Shown one piece after another: positions 23,203 through 34,315 of a DNA stretch of 64,000 nt. The stretch is from the NCBI GenBank assembly GCA_026874595.1, contig CM049310.1, positions 88,541,556-88,605,555 of the forward strand, given 5' to 3'. Source of the DNA: Sipunculus nudus. Its lineage: Eukaryota > Annelida > Sipuncula > Golfingiida > Sipunculidae. The position numbers and the translations under genes were made by a program. Under the pieces are notes generated by a model that had not been told where the DNA came from, searched no databases, and saw only the letters and a program-made list of their open reading frames with translations. Every line of letters begins with the position of its first letter. Position 1 is the first letter of the stretch.

Positions 23203-23427
23203 TTATTCTCTACCTGCAGTGTTAATCAGACATTTCAATGGAGCCCATTTAGTGTCGTGTTTTATCAGTTTTCCGTTCTTGACTGCAATATACCTTTCTG
23301 TCTGAAAAATATCTAAAATAAAGCGCTTAACGTTCATCATGTCAGGTTTTCGTTTTCCACATCTACTGATATATAAATATCTCTTTACTAACAAAGTAAA
23401 AAAATTTATCCACCTTCTTCGTGACAA
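23203..23427 (-). pseudogene. LINE ORF2 C-terminal segment in shifted frame
   Basis: This frame reads WINFFTLLVKRYLYISRCGK and ends KHDTKWAPLKCLINTAGRE. The pattern (aromatic/Leu-rich helix ending in K.Y.Y..C, then a late KW) is the conserved end of L1/Tx1 ORF2 proteins and follows on from the zinc-knuckle region. It overlaps the end of the main frame by about 20 bases, so one indel near the AAATTTTTTTAC run separates them. Confidence 0.75.
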
Positions 23428-26400
23428 CCAAAAATCATTTCCTCAACTGACAAATGAAATGATTGTTGGAGTGAACCTTGTTTTTTCAATTCATTTAAAA
23501 TTTCCTCCCATAGAAGCTTAACAAAAATACACTTCCAAAACAAATGTATCATAGTTTCCTTTTCAGATTTACAAAATGTACACTCATCTGATTCGATTAC
23601 GTTTATCTTATAGAGGAAAGTATTCAGAGATAATCTGTGATGAAGGGTCCTAAATTGAAAATATCTGAGTTTAACTGATATTGTCGATTTAAATATATTT
23701 TTAAAACCGTTATATATGTTTTCATCATCGCGTATGTTTAATTCTGATTTCCATTTTGCTATGCTGCTATGTGGAGATTCAATTTTTCCTTTTATTAATT
23801 CGATATAAATCTGATTTGTTACTCTTTTCTTTCTCTCCAGTCCGTCTGCCTTGTACGTATAAGTCTTGGTTGTAGTTGTACTTTTACTTTGTTTTATTAT
23901 AGTTTTCCATGTATAAGGGATAGAGTTAAGCAGACCTTGATAGCTTAAAAAATCAATCTTAACATTATAATGAGAACACATATCTGGATGGCTCATCCAA
24001 ATCGAATCTGATCTTGTCTTACTCATTAAATCTGAGATATTTCTTATGCCTGAGTCGTACATATTCTTAAAAAATATTACTTGGCCGTTCCTTTTAATTT
24101 GAGAATTATACCACAGATACTGAGAAATTACGTCATCATATGTTTCAGGTTCACTATAGTTATAGATGCACCATGAGCGCAGAACATCATCCCAAAATTG
24201 AGAAGATCCTCGCTCTAATTCTTTTCTATTTTCCACTGCTAAATTACAGTAAAACGATTGTTTGCCGAGCTTATATTTGTTTACAGCTAACATTTTCCAT
24301 GCATCGTTATCTGGTTTTGAAAGTAATCTATTCACCCAAGATATCTTAACTGCTGTATCATATGTATGCAAATGAACCATCCCGAGTCCTCCCTTATTTA
24401 CTGGTGCAATTATTACATTTCTTTTAATCAGTTCCCTTCCCTTGCCCCATATAAATTTATAGAGCATTTTTTCGACTTGAGTTATAATTTCTGAGGGAGG
24501 AGTTGGTAGGACTGACATTAAGTAGGTGAACTGAGAAATAATAAAACTTTTTATGATCACAACTCTACCCATAGGAGTTAGATTTCTCTGTGACCATAAT
24601 GTTAAGGTTCTTTTGATTTTTTCCACAACTGGGAGAAAGTTAATATTTAAAATATTTTTCAAAGAAGGTGTAATAGAAACCCCAAGTAAGTTTATCGGTC
24701 CATCAGTCCATGAAAGTCCCAACTTTTCAACAAAATGTTTTTCTACATACTTTCCTCTTCTCATGGGCATAACAACAGTTTTGTCTTTATTAATTTTTAA
24801 TCCTGAAATTGTTTTGAATTCGTGGAAAATATCCATCACTTTATCGATACTTTTTTCATCTTGGATGAAGAGGGCTGTGTCATCGGCATACTGAGTTATT
24901 TTATAAGTTTTATTTTCAACCTGAATACCTTTAATATCTTGAGTTGATCTTATCGCCTCAGCTAAAATTTCTACACTTAATACAAAAAGATATGGAGAAA
25001 GTGGACAGCCCTGTCGTACCCCCCTTGTAACTGGAAAAAAATCTGAATTGAAGCCATTATTTAATATACAACTGTTTGTATTGTTATAAAGAGTTTTTAC
25101 CATTGTTATAATGCTAGAATTAAATTTCATTGTCTCTAAAGACTTGTAAATAAAATCCCATTCTAAAAAATTAAAAGCTTTTTCATAATCGATTGCCATT
25201 AAAAATGCCTTTTTATCATTATTACAAATGTGGTCAATTAGTGTTAAAGTTTTATTAATATTTTCTCCAATGAATCTTTCATTTATAAATCCTGTTTGGT
25301 CTTCATGAATTAATTCTGAAATTACTTGTTTTATCCTATTCGCTATAGTTTTTGCAATTATTTTATAATCCGTGTTGAGCAAAGTTAATGGTCTCCAATT
25401 TTTTAAATATTGATGATCTTTTCCTTTTTTCGGAAGCAACGTGATAATGCCTTGTCTTTGTGTAAATGATAAATTTCCGATTTGAAAACTATACCTGATA
25501 CTATCTAAAAGATATTTCCGTAAATCCTGCCAGAAAAACTTGTAAAATTCTGCCGGAAGTCCATCACTTCCGGGTGTCTTTCCATTTTTTAGCGATTTTA
25601 AGCTATCAAGTAATTCTTGTTCTGTGAGATAGTTTGGCCAAGATTGTTCAGGTATACTTCTAACTTGTATATTGTGTTTATTTATGAATTCCCTAAGTTT
25701 GTCTATATCATGCGACGGGTCTGATTTGTAAAGTTTTTCAAAGAATGATTTCTCCGATTTTAATATTTCTGATTTATCTTTGACGATGACACCATTTACG
25801 TTGAGTTTATTAATAACTTTCTTATTATAATTACGTTTTTCCAAGTTCAAAAAATATTTTGTGGATTTTTCGCCCTCCTCTAACCATCTGGCTTTGCTCC
25901 TTACCATGGCACCCTTTGTTTTATCTTCAATGAGTTTGTTCAACTTATCTTCGCTTTCTTTAATTTTTTTATCATTATCTTCTTGATTTATTAAGTTTTT
26001 TCTTAAAAATTCTAGGTCTTTCTCTATATTTGTTATCTCATCCCTTATAGTTTTTTGTCGTATTTTACTGTGGCATATACAAGTTCTTCTTATGGTCATT
26101 TTAATTGTTTCCCACAGTAATAACGGGTCTGTTCCTTTATTTTCAGTTACTGTGTCAGATATACACGTCTTTATTTTACTCACAAGCTCCGTATCGTTAA
26201 GTAATGATGTGTTAAGTTTCCAAAATCCTGGACCACGTTTATTCTGTTGGGTTTTAATACTTATATCTATCGCTGAATGATCACTTTTATACCCCGTTAT
26301 TATATTTAACGTTTTAACTGATTCTAATAATCCTCTTGAAAGTAAGAAAAAATCTATTCTACTGGCTGTAAAAAACGGATTAGAACGTGACCATGTGTAT

Positions 26401-26967
26401 TGTTTTCTTTTAGGATTAAGGTACCGCCAAATATCTATAAAATCTAATTCATCAACCCATTCATTTATTAGTGTAGAAACTCGGTTTGGCCGAGTGTCAG
26501 ATATATTTGTTTTATCAAGGCTAGGTTTAAGAACTATATTCCAGTCTCCGCCTAGTAAATTATTCTCGTTACTTTTGCTCTCAATTTGATTAAAGATTTT
26601 AGAAAAAAACAGTTCATTTGGTGTATTCGGACCATATATATTGCTTAGGTTTAATCTCACATCATCTATAGTTATATCAAGTGCAATAATTCTCCCTTCC
26701 TCATCTTTAAATATATCATGTATTTCATGTGATAAATTGTTCTTTATTAGTATCGTTACTCCCCTAGAATTGTGACTTCCATGATTGAATATTACTTTAT
26801 GTCCCCATTCGGATCTCCATTGTACTGCAGTTTCTGCTGAACTGTGAGTTTCTTGCAACAAAATTATATCGTGTTTTTTTATTCTGGAACCAGTAGAACA
26901 GTTGCCTTCGTTTAGCAGTATTTCTAAGACCTCTAACATTAAGTGACATTATGTTTACAACCCACAT
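23406..26967 (-). pseudogene. LINE ORF2: endonuclease and reverse transcriptase, frameshifted
   Basis: The open frame 26939-23406 has 1177 codons. The endonuclease shows LLQETHSS, GGDWNIVL, a TASRIDFFLLS block and SDHSAIDI (about residue 220). Between endonuclease and RT lies SKARWLEEGEKSTKYFLNLE, typical of the L1/Tx1 group. The RT shows GSDGLPAEFY, AIDYEKAFNFLEW (first catalytic Asp), GVRQGCPLSPYLF and QYADDTALF (catalytic pair near residue 683). Near residue 1118 is a C-X2-C-X8-H-X4-C knuckle. The true N-terminus is in another frame: ATG at 26949 or 26967 reads MSLNVRGLRNTAKRRQLFYW, and the frames switch at a 7-base A run (plus 26874-26880) where 6 would restore continuity. A second break lies at 23406-23427. 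Confidence 0.9.
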
Positions 26968-27653
26968 AAAATTATGTGATCGAGAATGGTTTCATTTATA
27001 TTTCTCAAAGTTATTAAAATGATTTTACCGATAACATACATTTCTGCCACCCTGCACCACAGTGATATTTCATATAACAATATAATAGAATAATTTGGAC
27101 GTGTTGGTGATGTAGAGGTGTCTGACATTAAGTTCAACCCATCGGTGACACGGGTATTTGGTTGCTGTCCTTGTGTAACGCGCAGACACTCTAGTGTTGA
27201 AATAAACAAAAGTTTAACTGTTTGTTTTACAACAAATGAATACAGTAACATCAGCCATAATCGCAATATTAATGTATACTTATCTTTCCCAGAATACGCT
27301 AAACTTGAATGGAAACAATACATACTTACAAATGTAACAGAAGTACCAGCACACAATACACACGCCAACAAGCTGGCGCTAAAAAAGAGTAGCAATGTTC
27401 GGTACAGACCAACAAACAAAACAATGTGGGGCCAACACGGGCCCCGCTGGTCCATTTTACCAGTCGGGTCGTATTTGGAGCCGCGCTCCAGAGGACCAGT
27501 CCTATTGTGTCACACACATTTTAAAGGAATTAGTTCATGTCGTCATCATGGAGTAGGATCTCTGCTGTATGAAAGGGGCTCTAGGCTTGTTGCGTCACGT
27601 ATTTGTAGTTGTATGCATGCAAAAGGCCACATAACTTGGAAGATTATAAAATC
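26968..27653 (-). other. LINE ORF1-ORF2 spacer
   Basis: About 690 bases without a shared reading frame. An open frame on the opposite strand (27118-27669) has no recognisable content. The length is unusual for L1-type elements, whose spacer is often under 100 bases. Confidence 0.6.
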
Positions 27654-28547
27654 CTACTCCAAACAATAACCTGGGTTGAAGGGTTTTCCTTCGACGTAGA
27701 GCTGGCCATGCCAAAAGCGGACTCGTTTACCCTCATTGTAAGCTGCTTGCATGTGTGGTTTTAGTTGTTGCTTTAGTTTGTAATCCCTCTGTGTCAGGTC
27801 CTCCACTAACCGAATGTTCGTGTTCGTGCACTTCTTCTTTGCAGTAAAATACATGTCATCCCTGGTTTTTCTACTGAACATTCTGAATATAATATGCCTC
27901 GGACGTTGTCCTTTCTTTCCCACACGGTGAGCGACCTCTATCTTATCCATAACCTGTTGCATCGACAGGTCTTCAAGAATTTTATTTTCAATAATGAATT
28001 TGGACACCTTTTGTCTGCAGTCTTCTGTTGAATCTGTCTCCTCAATGCCAATAACCCTGAGATTCCATTCTCTGAGATAACGTTCGTGTTTGTTCAACTC
28101 CATGTCAAGTCTATTTTGCAGGTCTTTAATTGTTTTTTCTTGTGTTTGATTGGTTTGTTTCAAATTGTCTATCTGTTCGTTCAAATTGGCGATCTCAGTG
28201 TTTTGTACGGAGGTTTTGGCTGTATTTTCTTCGACTGTTAAGTTTATGTTTTGCACTCCTTTCTCAAGCTCATCTATTCTATGTTTTAAATGTTTATTTT
28301 CATCTGTTAAAGTTTTTAATTTGGGAACAACATCTGTACTTATCTGATCAGAAAGTTTCTTGTGCAAATCCTCTACCCAGGTTTTCATGCTTGCCATTGC
28401 CTGGTCAATCACAGTTTTGACGCTATGTGGGTCCGTGTCATCACCGGTCGGCTCCTTATCACTGGCATGGTCACCTTTGGGGTCCAGATAATAATCAAGC
28501 TTGTTCTCGCTTGGTTTATCTTTACTGGAACCTCTTTTAGGAGGCAT
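27654..28547 (-). CDS. LINE ORF1 protein (RNA-binding chaperone)
   Basis: 297 residues from ATG at 28547 (MPPKRGSSKDKPSENK); an upstream in-frame GTG at 28598 lies in the 5' UTR and is unlikely to start translation. Residues 1-60 are charged and disordered. About 60-165 form a coiled coil rich in Asn, Leu and Glu (LKHRIDELEKGVQNINLTVEE; NLNEQIDNLKQTNQ). About 175-297 fit the L1 ORF1p RNA-recognition and C-terminal domains (LRVIGIEETDSTEDCRQKV, IEVAHRVGKKGQRPRHIIFR, LTQRDYKLKQQLKPHM). In L1 elements this protein trimerises and coats the element RNA. The frame is intact. Confidence 0.88.
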   Translation of the reverse strand: MPPKRGSSKDKPSENKLDYYLDPKGDHASDKEPTGDDTDPHSVKTVIDQAMASMKTWVEDLHKKLSDQISTDVVPKLKTLTDENKHLKHRIDELEKGVQNINLTVEENTAKTSVQNTEIANLNEQIDNLKQTNQTQEKTIKDLQNRLDMELNKHERYLREWNLRVIGIEETDSTEDCRQKVSKFIIENKILEDLSMQQVMDKIEVAHRVGKKGQRPRHIIFRMFSRKTRDDMYFTAKKKCTNTNIRLVEDLTQRDYKLKQQLKPHMQAAYNEGKRVRFWHGQLYVEGKPFNPGYCLE

Positions 28548-28680
28548 ATTCACAGTTTTGTAGAACACGTTTGTGGCTCGTTCACAGTTTTGTATCACCC
28601 GTTTGTGGCTCGTTTAACTTTATTAACAGCGGAGCCTATGTTGACCGTGTCCACTCTAGTCGGCCATGACACCGGAAGTC
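28548..28680 (-). promoter_or_regulatory. LINE 5' UTR with two 32-bp tandem units
   Basis: TTCACAGTTTTGTA followed by CGTTTGTGGCTCG occurs twice in plus orientation, at 28549 and 28581, a 32-base period. One unit abuts the ORF1 start codon. L1-type 5' UTRs carry internal promoters, often as tandem monomers, so this may be a two-monomer promoter. Confidence 0.6.
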
Positions 28681-28696
28681 TGGGTCAGACAGATTT
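28681..28696. repeat. LINE target-site duplication, right copy
   Basis: TGGGTCAGACAGATTT, identical to 22775-22790. The uninterrupted host site would continue AGCGATCC. Confidence 0.95.
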
Positions 28697-28852
28697 AGCG
28701 ATCCCCAATGTTTGGGAAATAGTGAGATGGGTCAGAAAGGCCAGATGGGTCAGACCCAATAACCGATATCGGTGAGTGGTTCAGACCCATCTTAAGATGG
28801 GCCAGACCCAGTTACCAATCCCAAGTGTGTGTGGGGGGGGGGGGGGGGGGAG
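28697..28852. repeat. Palindromic-word repeat Q, right part, and G run
   Basis: Built from short dyads: GATGGGTCAGA (twice), CCGATATCGG, ATCTTAAGAT and TGGGCCAGACCCA. It ends near a G run at about 28831-28850. Related words recur at 30010-30110. Confidence 0.65.
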
Positions 28853-29291
28853 GGGATAAGGTTTCCACTTGGCTCAGGCCCATCTGCATTGTTCATATAT
28901 GAATATAATTTTTAATAGCCAATTAATTATTAATATATTAAGTATAACTATAATATATAAAATTATATAATTCCATTATATCAATTGACAGTAAAACATA
29001 TTTAAATGAATTGATTTATTTAAGAAAACAATATTAAAATCAATTTAAAAGGTATAAATTAAACTAATAAAGGTTTTGGACTCTCCACCCATCAACCATT
29101 TTCTACATAAAATACAACCTCTAATCATTAACAACAACTTCAACAACAAAACAAAAACATTCTAAGTCAAACTGGGACAAGTTACTCACAGGTGGATTTA
29201 ACAATAGATTTTCATTTTTCATTTGTTTTGACGGTCACATTACAAATTATATATTGAATACCTCATGCAGTCGATGCAGCAAAGCTAGCTC

Positions 29292-29296
<5 letters not shown>
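28853..29296. other. No gene seen
   Basis: Very AT-rich filler between repeat Q and a microsatellite. Confidence 0.4.
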
Positions 29297-29389
<93 letters not shown>

Positions 29390-29416
29390 AGGGTGTGTGT
29401 GTGTGTGTGTGTGTGT
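29297..29416. repeat. Compound (TA)n-(GT)n microsatellite
   Basis: TA units to about 29348, then GT units with a few interruptions to 29416. Confidence 0.95.
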
Positions 29417-29497
29417 TTATATCGATAGATCAGAGAATCAGTAAAAAAGTACAATCGGTATGGTATGGAGATCAGACAGGAGCTTTTATTTAATATA

Positions 29498-29966
29498 TTT
29501 AAAGCTGCCCATTCACCTATACCTTTTGAAAAAGAATTTATGACACCCTGGCTTCTTCTGTGTATTTATTAATGTTCTAAAGATAATGCTGATTATGAAA
29601 AGTTCTTATGGACCCTCCGTGGAGGATGCATGAACTTGTTTATCAACAACGTATTTGTAAACACTGCTTTGTTGACAAACGGGAAAAAAAACATGTAACC
29701 CATAAGTGGTAGGTTGCACATATGCGGAGGAAGAAAGGTTACTTGTTGCAAAACGCGATTTGCAAAGCTCTGGCTTATCTCATTTGCCGCCAGATGCCCT
29801 TGTGGAATATGTTTTGATTATTTTGACGGCCTTCAATCATTATGGACACGTTGATATAAACAAAACAAGCAGCCTGTTCACGTTTTTCGGCCCATATTTT
29901 TTTATTTAATCCCAAAGGGATTACCTTAAGTTTATAAAGGTCAGATAGGTGATTGGGCCCCTTTAA
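29498..29966 (-). mobile_element. MITE-like element, family M, complete copy
   Basis: The left end TTTAAAGCTGCCCATTCACC and the reverse complement of the right end, TTTAAAGGGGCCCAATCACC, form terminal inverted repeats of about 24 bases. Length is about 470 bp with no coding capacity. A second copy lies at 53480-53895 in the opposite orientation, and a diverged piece at 17830-18077. The palindromic TTTAAA at the ends obscures the target duplication. Confidence 0.7.
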
Positions 29967-30009
29967 CTGTTTGTTCACAAATGTATGCATACATCGGTAT
30001 AGAGTATGA

Positions 30010-30115
30010 TCGGATATTTGGTCTAAACCATCATAACGTGCACACGGGCAACCCAATATCCGATCGTTTATTGGGTCAGAGACATCTTAAGATGGATCAG
30101 GTTGGACGAAGGCTA

Positions 30116-30176
<61 letters not shown>
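30010..30176. repeat. Repeat Q-related fragment with (TA)n tail
   Basis: CCCAATATCCGATCG, ATTGGGTCAGA and CATCTTAAGATG occur in the same word style as the sequence flanking the LINE. It is followed by TA units at about 30117-30175. Confidence 0.6.
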
Positions 30177-30177
<1 letters not shown>

Positions 30178-30981
30178 GTGTGTGTGTGTCACAGTACTGA
30201 AGAAGCATATACTAGTCTGAAATCTGCTGATTGACAATTTTGTATCAGTGCATCACGCATGGCCGAGTTTTTTAATTTATGACGACTATAACGACTGGCA
30301 TGATTCATTAGGCGACGTCTGTCGTCAGAGAGATAGAATAGCTAGAAATTCATCCACCCCTGCTCCCTCATTTGATTCTGGAATCTCCAGTAATTTCCGG
30401 AAAACCAGACAGACTCACAAGGTATACTGTTATAAGCTTAATAACTTATTCCCGTATGTGTTTATACGGTTATTTGTGATTTACCTACACAAATACATGC
30501 ATGATTTTAAAAATCATACTTAAATTTTCACCGTACATTTTATGTATTGTTTTATATGTTCTTCTTTTAATTATAAGTTCATTGTGTTAATAGCTATATA
30601 CGAGAGAATAGTAAATTTTGCAATAAAGAAAAGCATGGTGTTGTTAAAATCAGGTCCGGGATATTGTTTTATATATATTATAGATAGATATATAATCTAT
30701 ATTATAGATTCATGGCTTATATATATATCTAAACATATATATAAGTGGTAGGAATTAGGCCGGTAGATGTTGAAAGAATTAAAACGACCGATGGTCAGTT
30801 ATTAATCATTTACTTGATGTATGTACTATATTTCAGTAAAATCTGCTTGAAATGCTAAGGAACCGCATTATATATAGGCCTTATATAAAATAAAATAAAA
30901 TTTATATTTATATCATTAATAAATAAAATTTTTAATCTGGGCTGGCCCATAATGGCCAGATCAAATTTTTAATCTGAGCCT

Positions 30982-30986
<5 letters not shown>
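30177..30986. other. No gene seen
   Basis: AT-rich. Short ORFs (30248-30523, 30542-30751) have no recognisable features. Confidence 0.35.

Positions 30987-31063
<77 letters not shown>
30987..31063. repeat. (TA)n microsatellite
   Basis: About 38 TA units, the longest in the window. Confidence 0.95.
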
Positions 31064-31068
<5 letters not shown>

Positions 31069-31316
31069 CGTACGTGTATGGACATAATATATAATATATA
31101 TACATAGGCTATAATTATTCTCTATTTATAATTTCATTATACAAATAATATATATATATATATAATATTATATATATATATTTATATAGGAATAAAATAA
31201 TATATCAATAATTAAATATAGGAGCATAATAATTGTATGTTACTCGAGATCGTTATAACTAAAGGTTAGGTGCCCGGTCGTCTACATGTGGCCACCTCAT
31301 TAATATTTATTGATAG

Positions 31317-31328
31317 GTTTATAAATAG
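31317..31328 (+). promoter_or_regulatory. TATA box candidate upstream of the aminotransferase gene
   Basis: GTTTATAAATAG lies about 30 bases before TCTCAGTGTC (about 31346-31355), a plausible initiator. It is about 400 bases upstream of the inferred exon 1 donor. Confidence 0.4.
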
Positions 31329-31349
31329 AACGAGGCCTATTCGGTCTCA

Positions 31350-31734
31350 GTGTCCATTAGGCTACGGCCGGTACGTGAACGCATCAATCGCTTTTACGTG
31401 TAACTAATTAAACATCAGATACTCATTTGTTATCTAAATACCCCTAGCTGTCCCATACTATCTCTCTCCCCCTGTTTGGCTTACACAGGATTTTACTAGA
31501 TATATGCATTGTGGAGTATATAAATATGAATTGCAAGTTATTGAGCACGCAGCCGCCCCCCCCCCTTTTCCCGCTTCCAGCCGAACAATTGTGAAGGCTT
31601 TACCAAGGTCGCTCCGCTCCGTTGAAGTTTCAGCAGTCGGCTTCACTAACGTTACGTGTTGTTGGGTCAGCTGGGGTCATCGGGAATTTCCTGAAGGTGT
31701 CATCTTCTGTCAACCAGTTTTCTACTGCTGAATG
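31350..31734 (+). other. KYAT3: Probable exon 1 (5' UTR ending in the start codon)
   Basis: 31540-31730 is GC-richer than its surroundings. The last bases before the donor ATG|GTCAGT (31735) are ATG at 31732-31734. Spliced to 44720 it reads M-AALRSSLRHLTKCSAGS, a good mitochondrial presequence start. GTCAGT is also the donor of the exon at 59393-59479. The transcription start is a guess from the TATA candidate. The alternative start is the in-frame ATG at 44696. Confidence 0.5.
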
Positions 31735-32159
31735 GTCAGTGTGTTTTTATGCTTTGGCATCTCCAAATGTTGTACCAGGAATATTCAGTTGTCTGTGTTG
31801 TACGGTGTGTGTATCGGCCCTAATCCTTGATTATCACTCACATATATGACATGTACACACTATATACTATTAGTATACATCCAGGAGAAGTGCTACTCTT
31901 GAATTCTCTGTGAATGACCTTCTGACCACAGTCCTGGGTAACTGACCTGCTTGTCACTGCTCAGGTTAGTTTGAGACCCTTTTATAAGATTACAAAGTGT
32001 TCCTTGCTGTATACTAATGTAGTAATTAAATATTTGTAATAGAACTTTATTTCCTATATATTTTAGTTTACCCCCCCCCCCCCCAGTGTGTAATTTACCA
32101 GCACTTTCGTTAAATAAACAGGAAAGTACTCACTTGTGATCTAGAACATACATCAAGGA

Positions 32160-32345
32160 CAGGGGTGGATCCAGGATTTTTTTTTATGTTAGGTTATTTT
32201 TTTTTTGGGGGGGGGGGGGTCAACAGGTGTCATTGGGTGATTATATTCCGAGCAATTAACCTGTCATCGTTCAAAATTGGTAAAAAAAAAAGGTTGGTAG
32301 TTGAGACCCCCCCCCTTGATCCCCTGAAGGTTAACATTCAGTTGT
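32160..32345 (+). repeat. Interspersed repeat with GGATCCAGGATTTTT start and G run
   Basis: GGGGTGGATCCAGGATTTTT, then a run of G, then a C run and TTGATCCCC near the end give a foldback look. A relative lies at about 34078-34315 (ATCCAGGATCACAG ... AGATCCGCTACTAG). Confidence 0.5.
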
Positions 32346-33394
32346 AATTAACTCTCTTCTTTGTAATAATTGCAAAAATTATATGCCCAAAATATTGCAT
32401 TGAAATTGGGCCTGTCCATGAAGATCCAGGATTTGAGGAAATAGAGGGGTTCAACCCAGGAAGACTAATGACAAAACCTAAAAAAATGGTCCCTAGAGCT
32501 GATCTTACCTGTTTGCTCACTCGAAAGGCGCCATCTGGTGAACTGCTCTAATAGTTTTGTTGTAAACAAAATAAAAGTCTCTTTATCAATACTGTGTTGG
32601 TATCCTCTCGGCAGGAATACGTTTACATGGTCCATATGCATTTGTCTTTGAAAAAGTACAAATCAGTAACATTACAAGCAATTTTAACTTTCTCTTGTTA
32701 AATTCTTTTATGTTGAATCAATATTTGTATGTACTTTGTTAGAAAAACTTAAAATACTGTATTTAAAATCTTGCAATACTGAAGATGTTCATGTTATAAA
32801 CACAAGATTTGTAAGTTTTTATTTGTTCCGTGGGATGTCGACGATTAAAAAGAATGTTATAAATAAATATCTAATAATACTAAAACATCCCTACGAAGAA
32901 AAAAAAAATGAAAAAAAAATTATCATATTCACTTTTTGCTAACAGCTGTATACAGTAAAATATATAAAAAATGACTTTTCACCTGTAATGGACGGGCAAG
33001 CATTTTATTTATGAAAGTTTCATTATACAACAAGAAGGTGTTATGTTTTCCTGTGCTTTGTTGGTTGGTTTGACTGTTTGCAACTTCATACAAACTTTGA
33101 ACAGATGATTAGGTTAACACCAAAAATATTATCTGTTAAATTTTGTGATAATATTCACAAATGTATTTTTTTAATTGTAAGACGATCTACAAATACCTTG
33201 TTACACAGGGCAATTCCTTTGTCCTCAGAGAGACTGCTCCATTCATAGCTGTAAGGCACCGCATTTATTAAGCAGCTGAAAGGTGAACTGTGTAATCTGA
33301 AATATAAAAAAGATGAACTTATTTATTTTACAATTGGATTGACAAGTAGTTAAAATAACCAATCAAGGCACTCTCCATGGCTCAGAGGATTGCA

Positions 33395-33585
33395 ATCTGT
33401 AGTCTGTAGTGGTGGAGGAAACCCTAGAACCCAGTGAAAATCACTGGCCAAGGTGAAAATCACTGGCCTTGGACAGGCAACTACAACCCACTCTCATAGC
33501 ATCACCCAGGATCCAACCTGGGTCACCTACAGAGAGAGCCCAGCCCTTTACCCCTCTCCTGTACAGGCCACTCAAGTAACCTGTA
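33395..33585. repeat. Probable interspersed repeat
   Basis: GGTGGAGGAAACCCTAGAAC followed by CACCCAGGATCCAACCTGGG resembles a common marine-invertebrate repeat with a GGAGGAAACC core. It contains a local tandem of GTGAAAATCACTGGCC. No second copy in the window. Confidence 0.35.
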
Positions 33586-34077
33586 TTAGTACTCAAGTGT
33601 GACCTTAATGTTCATAGGAAACATTGATGAAGCCGGTCCTGGCCGGGGCATTTTTATAGTAATACAACTTCACATACATATCGTTTTAATGATAATTTTG
33701 AACAATAATGAACCTTGCAAAATATTGAAACCCTGTTGAGCATATACTGACCATAATATATGATGGTTTGACTCTTGATTGTGATAAACATCATAGGATT
33801 CATGGCTGTGATTCTATATTAGGATTTGATACCAGCTTTTAACAATTGAAACCAAAGTCCTCTTATTTTGCATTTAAACTGTGTATGTTAATTAGGTTGA
33901 TTTTATGCTCATTGTTCCAAGTCACATGACAGTCTTGATTTGGGGCATGGTGTACTGATATTATTACGTGCTTACTCATAATATCAAATGCTAACCGCAC
34001 ATTTAATTTTTCTCTGTAACTTTTCTATTAAGTTCAGAGGATTTGTCGCTCAAATTTTCATGGGTTAATACAAGAGC

Positions 34078-34315
34078 ATATATCCAGGATCACAGAAAAA
34101 GGGAGGGGGCGGGTGGGGGTTCCAGTCTACAAGATAATAAAAAGCTCTGAAAAAATTCCTCAGGTCCACACAAGGGAAGGAGGAGGAGGGGGTGGGGGTT
34201 GGGTCTAGGCTGCAAAAATTAGTTAATCACCCTAAGAAAATGTCAAGGGGTGAGCCCCATGTACCCCCCCCCCCCACCACACACACAAACACACACACAG
34301 ATCCGCTACTAGAAA
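34078..34315 (+). repeat. Interspersed repeat, G-rich, second copy
   Basis: Starts TATCCAGGATCACAG, has two G-rich GGGGGTGGGGGTT-type patches and a C run, and ends ACAGATCCGCTACTAG. Same layout as 32160-32345. Confidence 0.45.

Larger units (their letters stand above)
22791..28680 (-). mobile_element. Full-length L1/Tx1-type LINE retrotransposon, about 5.9 kb
   Basis: In minus orientation: a 133-base 5' UTR (28680-28548), ORF1 (28547-27654), an unusually long spacer of about 690 bases, ORF2 with apurinic-like endonuclease and reverse transcriptase (about 26949-23203), a 3' UTR of about 400 bases, and poly(A), seen as T at 22791-22802. It is bounded by a perfect 16-bp target-site duplication, the mark of target-primed reverse transcription. 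Both ends are present, so this is not the usual 5'-truncated copy. Two frameshifts in ORF2, both next to homopolymers, would inactivate it unless they are sequencing errors. Confidence 0.95.

Noticed and set aside
27118-27669. 183-codon plus-strand ORF inside the LINE spacer
   Set aside because: No domain, no splice context, antisense to the element. Most likely chance.
31239-31489. Possible solo LTR (TGTTAC...TTACA) around the TATA candidate
   Set aside because: No flanking target duplication and no internal element. A gene promoter fits the downstream exon better.
31504-31731. ORF starting at 31504 as the aminotransferase N-terminus
   Set aside because: It ends in TGA at about 31729 before any usable donor in that frame; the ATG|GTCAGT junction explains the exon better.
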